Assembly (NCBI RefSeq): GCF_003863365.1
Contig: NZ_RQXT01000009.1
Coordinates: forward strand, 1-64,000
Direction: 5' to 3'
DNA length: 64,000 bases
Source of the DNA: Mesorhizobium tamadayense
Lineage (GTDB): Bacteria > Pseudomonadota > Alphaproteobacteria > Rhizobiales > Rhizobiaceae
The translations under genes were made by a program, and so were the position numbers. Positions 58,788 to 64,000 of the stretch are shown here, piece after piece; the first letter of the stretch is position 1; every line of letters starts with the position of its first letter. Under the pieces are notes generated by a model. That model was given only the letters and a program-made list of their open reading frames with translations. It was not told where the DNA came from and made no database searches.

Positions 58788-61015
58788 ATGGCCTGTTCCA
58801 TGAAGCGCGGGAACCAGCCCTCATGGGCGGCCTTCAATTCACTGACCGGTATGGCCCTCGCCTCGCCGAGTTTCAGCACGTCGCCGCCGGTCGTGCCGAT
58901 CCACGGCGCGAAGATGCCGAGCTTACCCTGCTCCTCGCGGATCCTGTCCCATTCGCCGCTTTGCGGGTCGATCGACAGCGTCAGCAGGTAGCGGCCCTGG
59001 TCCTCGCCGAACCAGACCGGGATCGGGTCGGTGCCGGTGAGACCAGGGATGGTGGCGCCGATGCAGGAGGCCATCGCCATTTCGGCCAGCGCCACGGCAA
59101 GGCCGCCGTCGGAGACGTCATGGGCGGCAGTCACGATGCCCGAAGCGATCAGCGAACGCACATGGTCGCCGACGCGCTTTTCATGGTCGAGGTCGACGGG
59201 CGGCGGCGGGCCGTCGGCGCGGCCATGGATGTCGCGCATATAGACGGACTGGCCGAGATGGCTGCCCCATGTCGGCGGCGCGCCGACCAGCACGATCATC
59301 TGGCCTTCGGCGGCAAAGCCGATGCGGGCCATCTTCGACCAGTCGGCGATCAGTCCGACGCCGCCGATGGTCGGCGTCGGCAGGATGCCGCGGCCATTGG
59401 TTTCGTTGTAGAGCGAGACATTGCCGGAGACGATCGGGAAGCCGAGCGCGCGGCAGGCATCGCCGATGCCCTTAATTGCCCCGACAAGCTGACCCATGAT
59501 CTCCGGCCGCTCCGGATTGCCGAAATTGAGGTTGTCGGTAGCGGCAAGCGGCAGGGCGCCGGTGGCGGTGAGATTGCGCCAGCATTCGGCCACCGCCTGC
59601 TTGCCGCCTTCATACGGGTCGGCCTCGCAATAGCGCGGCGTGACGTCGGAGGAGAAAGCCAACGCCTTGGTCGGATGGCCTTCGACGCGCACCACACCGG
59701 CGTCGCCGCCGGGAAGCTGCAGCGAATTGCCCTGGATCAGCGTGTCGTACTGCTCCCACACCCAGCGGCGCGAGGAAAGATCCGGACCGCCGAGCATCTT
59801 CAGCAGCGCGTCGGCGACATCGGCTTTCGGCGCATCGCCGGCCGCGAGCGGTGCGGGCTTCCTAGCTTCGATCCACGGGCGGTCGTATTCCGGCGCCTGG
59901 TCGCCCAGTTCCTTGATCGGTAGGTTGGCGACCTCGTCGCCCTGATGCAGCACGCGGAAGCGCAGGTCGTCGGTGGTCTTGCCGACGATGGCGAAATCGA
60001 GGCCCCATTTGCGGAAGATCGCCTCGGCTTGCCTTTCCTTCTCGGGGCGCAGCACCATCAGCATGCGCTCCTGGCTCTCCGACAGCATCATCTCATAGGC
60101 GCTCATGCGCTCCTCGCGCACCGGCACCTTATCGAGGTCGAGCTCGATGCCGAGATCGCCCTTGGCGCCCATCTCGACCGCCGAGCAGGTGAGGCCGGCG
60201 GCACCCATGTCCTGGATGGCAATGACGGCGCCCGACGCCATCAGCTCAAGGCAGGCCTCCAGAAGGCATTTTTCGGTGAATGGGTCACCGACCTGGACGG
60301 TTGGGCGCTTCTCCTCGATCTTGTCGTCGAATTCAGCCGAGGCCATGGTGGCACCGCCAACGCCGTCGCGACCGGTCTTGGCGCCGAGATAGACGACGGG
60401 CAGGCCGACGCCCTTGGCCTCAGACAGGAAGATGGCGTTGGTCTTGGCGAGACCGGCCGCGAAGGCATTGACCAGGATGTTGCCGTTGTAGCGGGGGTCG
60501 AAATTGACCTCGCCGCCGACCGTCGGCACGCCGAAGGAATTGCCGTAGCCGCCGATGCCCGAAACGACGCCGGCGACCAGATGCCGGGTTTTCGGATGGT
60601 CAGGCGCGCCGAAGCGCAGCGCGTTCATCGCCGCGACCGGCCGCGCGCCCATGGTGAAGACGTCGCGCAGGATGCCGCCGACGCCGGTCGCGGCACCCTG
60701 GTAGGGCTCGATATAGGAGGGGTGGTTATGGCTCTCCATCTTGAAGACGACGCAGTCGCCGTCGCCGATATCGACCACGCCGGCATTCTCGCCGGGTCCC
60801 TGGATGACCTGCGGGCCACTGGTGGGCAGCGTGCGCAGCCATTTCTTGGATGACTTGTAGGAACAGTGCTCGTTCCACATCGCCGAGAAGATGCCGAGCT
60901 CGGTGAAGCTCGGCTCGCGGCCAACCAGATCGAGGATACGCTGGTATTCATCGGGCTTCAGCCCGTGCGCGGCGACGAGCTCGGGGGTGATCGGCACGGA
61001 ATTGGAAATGGTCAT
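58784..61015 (-). CDS. purL: phosphoribosylformylglycinamidine synthase, large subunit PurL
   Basis: This 743-residue enzyme is the short PurL that works with separate PurS and PurQ. It begins [16 protein letters not shown] and has the ATP and FGAR site features [29 protein letters not shown] and [15 protein letters not shown]. It catalyses the fourth step of purine synthesis. purS and purQ are not in the window. The ATG at 61015 is chosen over the frame from 61087. Confidence 0.95.
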   Translation of the reverse strand: MTISNSVPITPELVAAHGLKPDEYQRILDLVGREPSFTELGIFSAMWNEHCSYKSSKKWLRTLPTSGPQVIQGPGENAGVVDIGDGDCVVFKMESHNHPSYIEPYQGAATGVGGILRDVFTMGARPVAAMNALRFGAPDHPKTRHLVAGVVSGIGGYGNSFGVPTVGGEVNFDPRYNGNILVNAFAAGLAKTNAIFLSEAKGVGLPVVYLGAKTGRDGVGGATMASAEFDDKIEEKRPTVQVGDPFTEKCLLEACLELMASGAVIAIQDMGAAGLTCSAVEMGAKGDLGIELDLDKVPVREERMSAYEMMLSESQERMLMVLRPEKERQAEAIFRKWGLDFAIVGKTTDDLRFRVLHQGDEVANLPIKELGDQAPEYDRPWIEARKPAPLAAGDAPKADVADALLKMLGGPDLSSRRWVWEQYDTLIQGNSLQLPGGDAGVVRVEGHPTKALAFSSDVTPRYCEADPYEGGKQAVAECWRNLTATGALPLAATDNLNFGNPERPEIMGQLVGAIKGIGDACRALGFPIVSGNVSLYNETNGRGILPTPTIGGVGLIADWSKMARIGFAAEGQMIVLVGAPPTWGSHLGQSVYMRDIHGRADGPPPPVDLDHEKRVGDHVRSLIASGIVTAAHDVSDGGLAVALAEMAMASCIGATIPGLTGTDPIPVWFGEDQGRYLLTLSIDPQSGEWDRIREEQGKLGIFAPWIGTTGGDVLKLGEARAIPVSELKAAHEGWFPRFMEQAI

Positions 61016-61158
61016 GAGCGGCGATTTGTATCCGTGGGAGAGGGTGATTTTCGAGTCTCTCTTATCGCAAGCTTTGGCGCGATACACCCCACCGGATGAC
61101 GAAAAACGCCGGAAAGCAGCCGCGTCGGCGCCTGTTCGGCCGGCAGCGCGCCGGGCGG

Positions 61159-62568
61159 TCAGGAAAAACTGTCGTAGCCGGCGCGGCCTTCGTCGAGCAG
61201 GCGGCGGATGACCGTGACGCCGCCGGCGACATCCTTGCCCTGCCGCGGTTGCGAGACACCGAAGCGGACGCCGTGGAAGACCTGCTCGGAACGGCCGGCC
61301 TTGAACTCGTCCTCGTCGTCGATGAGCACGCCCTGCGCCAGGCAGGCATTCTTGAAGGTGCCGGAGAGCCAGGGATCCGGCAAGGTGAGCCAGACGAAGG
61401 GCACATTGTCCCGCGCCTTGAAGTCGAAGCCCGCCAGCATCTCGCGCACGACATGGAGACGCGTCTGGATCTCGGCAATGCAGCGCGTGCGGATATCGCT
61501 GGCCTGGCCCGATATCACCAGCCTGGTACCCACCTCCGCCAGCAGGAAAGGCAGGCCACCGGTCATCATCTTGTGCGCGACGCGGATACGGTGGCGGTAC
61601 GCCGGCGGGCAGGAAAGCCAGCCGCCGCGCACACCGGCCGCGACAGATTTCGACAGACCGCCGGCGACGATCGTGCGCTCCGGCGCATATTCGGCAAGCA
61701 ACGGCGTCGGATCGTCGGTCAGCTCGCCATAGAGGTCGTCCTCGATCAGCGCGACATTGTACTCACGCGCGATGCGCGCGATGGCCTGGCGCCGTTCCGC
61801 CGAGAGCGTCACCAGCGTCGGGTTTTTCGCCGTCGGCATCAGGAACATCATCTTCGGGTGTTTCTGCGCGCAGACGCGCTCGAAATCGTCGGGATCGAGA
61901 CCTTCATCGTCCGTCGAGACCAGCGCCGTCCGGCGTCCGATCAGCCCTGCGCTGCGCGATATCTGCGAATAGGTGAGGTGCTCGAAGACGATCGTGTCGC
62001 CAGGCATGGTGAGCGCGGCGATCGCCGCCATCACGGCGGCATGGGTGCCAAGCGTCGGCACGATGGAATCGGGCGAGGGGCTGAAGGAATTGCGCTTGAG
62101 CCAGCGGCTGCCCGCCTCGTACCAGCGTTCCGGGAAATCCCTCGTGTAGCTCGAAATCTCATGCGGATGCTCCTCAGCCGTCCTCGCCAGCAGTTCGGCA
62201 ATGATTGCCCCCTGGCCGACATCGGGTGCGGCGGTGCTGTCGAAACGCAGCTTGCCGCTCGGCGCATCGATGAGGCGTGTACCTAGCGCGGCGGGCTCCA
62301 GCTCGGGCTTCGGGCTCTCCGCGGTTTGTGCGAGCACATAGGTCCCGCGCCCGACCTCGCCGCTCACCAGGCCGCGTTCGCGCAACAATTGATAGGCCCT
62401 GCCAACAGTGCCGACAGTCGTACCGATGTCATAGGCGAGGTCACGTTGCGGCGGCAATTTTGCACCGGCATCGATCACGCCCTTGTCGATATCTGACTCA
62501 ATGCTGTCAGCAAGGCGCTGATACAGGGGGCCGGAGCCGGAAGACAGGTCTGGGAGCCAATTTGTCAT
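61159..62568 (-). CDS. MocR-type GntR regulator with aminotransferase domain
   Basis: This 469-residue protein has an N-terminal GntR winged helix (residues about 14-80, with [23 protein letters not shown]) and a fold-type I aminotransferase domain. The PLP lysine is in [10 protein letters not shown] near residue 310. MocR regulators sense PLP or an amine and control adjacent genes. The target may be itself or the DUF1127 gene that diverges from it. A palindrome overlaps its start codon. Confidence 0.9.
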   Translation of the reverse strand: MTNWLPDLSSGSGPLYQRLADSIESDIDKGVIDAGAKLPPQRDLAYDIGTTVGTVGRAYQLLRERGLVSGEVGRGTYVLAQTAESPKPELEPAALGTRLIDAPSGKLRFDSTAAPDVGQGAIIAELLARTAEEHPHEISSYTRDFPERWYEAGSRWLKRNSFSPSPDSIVPTLGTHAAVMAAIAALTMPGDTIVFEHLTYSQISRSAGLIGRRTALVSTDDEGLDPDDFERVCAQKHPKMMFLMPTAKNPTLVTLSAERRQAIARIAREYNVALIEDDLYGELTDDPTPLLAEYAPERTIVAGGLSKSVAAGVRGGWLSCPPAYRHRIRVAHKMMTGGLPFLLAEVGTRLVISGQASDIRTRCIAEIQTRLHVVREMLAGFDFKARDNVPFVWLTLPDPWLSGTFKNACLAQGVLIDDEDEFKAGRSEQVFHGVRFGVSQPRQGKDVAGGVTVIRRLLDEGRAGYDSFS

Positions 62569-62576
62569 GGTGACAA
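62562..62576. promoter_or_regulatory. possible operator overlapping the MocR-type start codon
   Basis: TTGTCA, three bases, TGACAA forms a perfect inverted repeat. It covers the start codon of the regulator gene and lies upstream of the divergent DUF1127 gene, so autoregulation is plausible. Confidence 0.4.
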
Positions 62577-62662
62577 TTTTCTATATTGCACCGTGTGATG
62601 AGTCAATCGATATGAAATCGCGGACGGCAAGGGTACAATTCATAAGCTTGGCAGATCGAAAG

Positions 62663-62905
62663 ATGAATACAATTGATACATTCCGTTGCGATGGCGCCGA
62701 ATTGCATGGCGGCCCTTTGGGTCGTCGCGGGTTCATCGACCGCGTCGTATTCGTGCTTCATTCCATCGCGAGCCAGATCGACCGGATGCTGGAGCGTCGT
62801 CGCGGACGCCTTGCGCTGCTTGAGATGACCGACGAGCAGCTCAAGGACATCGGCATCTCGCGCTGCGACGCCCATCGCGAAGGCATCAGGCCGATCTGGG
62901 ATTAA
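62663..62905 (+). CDS. DUF1127 (YjiS-like) small protein
   Basis: This 80-residue protein ends with a DUF1127 domain: RRRGRLALLEMTDEQLKDIGISRCDAHREG, the typical Arg-rich helix followed by LxDIGIxR. Short DUF1127 proteins in Agrobacterium and Rhodobacter affect phosphate, carbon and RNA metabolism. An in-frame ATG at 62612 would add 17 residues; the ATG at 62663 better fits family length. It diverges from the MocR-type gene. Confidence 0.8.
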   Translation: MNTIDTFRCDGAELHGGPLGRRGFIDRVVFVLHSIASQIDRMLERRRGRLALLEMTDEQLKDIGISRCDAHREGIRPIWD

Positions 62906-62938
62906 AGGCGCTGTCGGGTGAGGCGGCCGGTCCGCGGA

Positions 62939-63539
62939 CTACTTCCGCAGCCGACCGATGCCGTGGTCGACAAGCACGGCGAGCACGCACAGGCCGAGAA
63001 ACAATGCGGTAATGGTCAGCGCCGAGATGGCGACGCTGGCCGCGCCGTTCTTCGCCACGTCGAGGAACGGGTAGGGCACTTCGCCGGCGAATGGCGCCCG
63101 TATCAGCGCATAGGCGAGATAGGCCACGCCAGCGCGTGCTGCCGGCGGCGCTGGCGACCACCCACCACAGCACAAAGATCAGCGGCGCCACATAGTGCAA
63201 CAGGACGTCGCAGATGAAGAACAGACCCTCCGGCGCCCAAAGGCGCGCGAGCACCGTCGCGTACACGATGAAAACCAGCGTTATGGCGACCGCGACGCAG
63301 GCCCGCATGCGCTTCCCGGCAAAGGCGGGGAACCAGGCATAGCCGGCGGGCGAGACCAGAGAAGCATGCACCAGCACCGCGGCGATGTTGGTCAGGATGG
63401 TGAAGAAGCTGAAATAGAAGACGATCGAGCCGACTAGGCCGCGGCCCGCCGCCATCGACGCGGGTATGCTGATCGCGAATTGCAGCACAAGCGCGAAAAG
63501 TCCGATAATCAATCCCGCAATTTGCAGGAACCGGCCCAT
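62939..63539 (-). pseudogene. Pr6Pr-family membrane protein gene with a frameshift
   Basis: The frame from the ATG at 63539 encodes four hydrophobic segments with FFTILTNIAAVLVH and CDVLLHYVAPLIFVLWWV, typical of Pr6Pr proteins. At about 63130 it loses sense. Another frame continues VAYLAYALIRAPFAG then VPYPFLDVAKNG, two more segments, and ends GIGRLRK at 62939. Either one extra base or a deletion of some tens of bases could be responsible, because the join is shorter than I expect for the family. Function unknown. Confidence 0.65.
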
Positions 63540-63546
63540 GGCGGGC

Positions 63547-63957
63547 TCACGCGGCAGCGGCGCAGGACGGATTGCCGGCCTGCCAGCGGGCGATGTCGGA
63601 GCCGATGCGCGCGCCGAGCGGCTCGGCCATCAGTGGCCCGAACGCATCCACCTTGCTGGAATTGCCCTGCGCCTGCACGACCAGCAGCGGCTTGCCGCCA
63701 TAATGCTTGGCGGGAACCAGCAGGAAACGCGGCGTGCCGCTGTAGGAGTTGAGCTCGTTGGCCATCTGGTAGGGCTTGAAGGCCGGGTCCTTGCTGGCGA
63801 TCCAGCATTTGTGCGCGGCTATCGCGACCTGTTCCATGGCAAGCAGCGAGGCGCTCTTGCCTGAGGGCGCCGGCGCGCTCTTCGAGCCGGACTGGCAAGA
63901 GGCAAGCGTCAGGCCGGCCGCAGCCAGCAGAGCAAGGCGAGCGATCGTCAGTCTCAT
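63547..63957 (-). CDS. hypothetical lipoprotein
   Basis: This 136-residue protein has a lipoprotein signal: MRLTIARLALLAAAG then lipobox LASC with Cys21. The mature part contains AIAAHKCWIASKDPAFKPYQM and ends GNPSCAAAA, giving two cysteines that may pair. I do not recognise the family. It lies seven bases before the Pr6Pr-like gene on the same strand, so they may be co-transcribed. Confidence 0.72.
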   Translation of the reverse strand: MRLTIARLALLAAAGLTLASCQSGSKSAPAPSGKSASLLAMEQVAIAAHKCWIASKDPAFKPYQMANELNSYSGTPRFLLVPAKHYGGKPLLVVQAQGNSSKVDAFGPLMAEPLGARIGSDIARWQAGNPSCAAAA

Positions 63958-64000
63958 GGTCAGGCCGCCCCGGTTGGTCTGAAAGAATTGTTCTGAAGGA

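Overview
The window reads as a chromosomal segment of a high-GC alphaproteobacterium of the order Rhizobiales, most like Mesorhizobium. Pointers are the sufBCDS-sufT-sufA order beside tyrS, recA followed by alaS, a eukaryote-like NADP isocitrate dehydrogenase, the purL-bolA-grxD neighbourhood, many ABC sugar importers, a SyrA/ExoX-type small protein, a RIME-like palindromic repeat and a dispersed 45-bp palindromic repeat. The assignment rests on gene content and remembered families, not on a database search. There is no phage, insertion sequence, CRISPR array, rRNA or replication origin.

Layout. 0.3-6.9 kb holds a CUT1-type sugar ABC importer (two permeases, an unusually large binding protein, a divergent MalK/UgpC-type ATPase) with an RbsD/FucU mutarotase and a ribokinase-family kinase, around a LacI-type operator. 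6.9-10.1 kb is a looser region: a SyrA-like small membrane protein, a 32-residue peptide that looks like an orphan RiPP precursor, a dispersed repeat, a frameshifted small gene, a FAD oxidoreductase, tRNA-Asp and tRNA-Val. 10.1-15.1 kb is a second sugar importer of the CUT2/Rbs type with an SDR dehydrogenase and a ROK regulator. 15.2-20.6 kb holds an M23 peptidase, a 1-Cys peroxiredoxin and a 1137-residue AsmA-like protein.

20.8-26.2 kb is the most unusual part: an apparently co-directional set of exported proteins (Cys/Met-rich protein, multicopper oxidase, DUF411 metal binder, TlpA-like thioredoxin, SCO1-like chaperone, DsbA-like protein, an unidentified eight-cysteine protein, a Met-rich 37-residue membrane peptide) that together look like a periplasmic copper and thiol handling system. 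26.2-31.0 kb has tyrS, an ArnT-like glycosyltransferase, a PAP2 phosphatase and a hydrolase. 31.2-38.6 kb is the Suf iron-sulfur assembly operon with a second, NifS-like desulfurase. 38.6-41.4 kb has a GFA-fold protein, a TfoX-domain protein and the pseudouridine catabolic pair psuK-psuG.

41.7-64 kb is mostly housekeeping: recA, alaS, icd, a TrmJ-type methyltransferase, murI, rpsD, ttcA, an inositol-monophosphatase-family gene, an MFS exporter, grxD, bolA, purL and a MocR-type regulator. Several genes in the window are split by frameshifts (7.9, 46.6, 47.05, 51.6 and 63.1 kb). Four are consistent with one missing base each, so either draft-quality sequence or real decay must be considered. 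Several start codons were moved from the longest open frame to an internal GTG or ATG where a ribosome-binding site or a 4-base gene overlap supports it.
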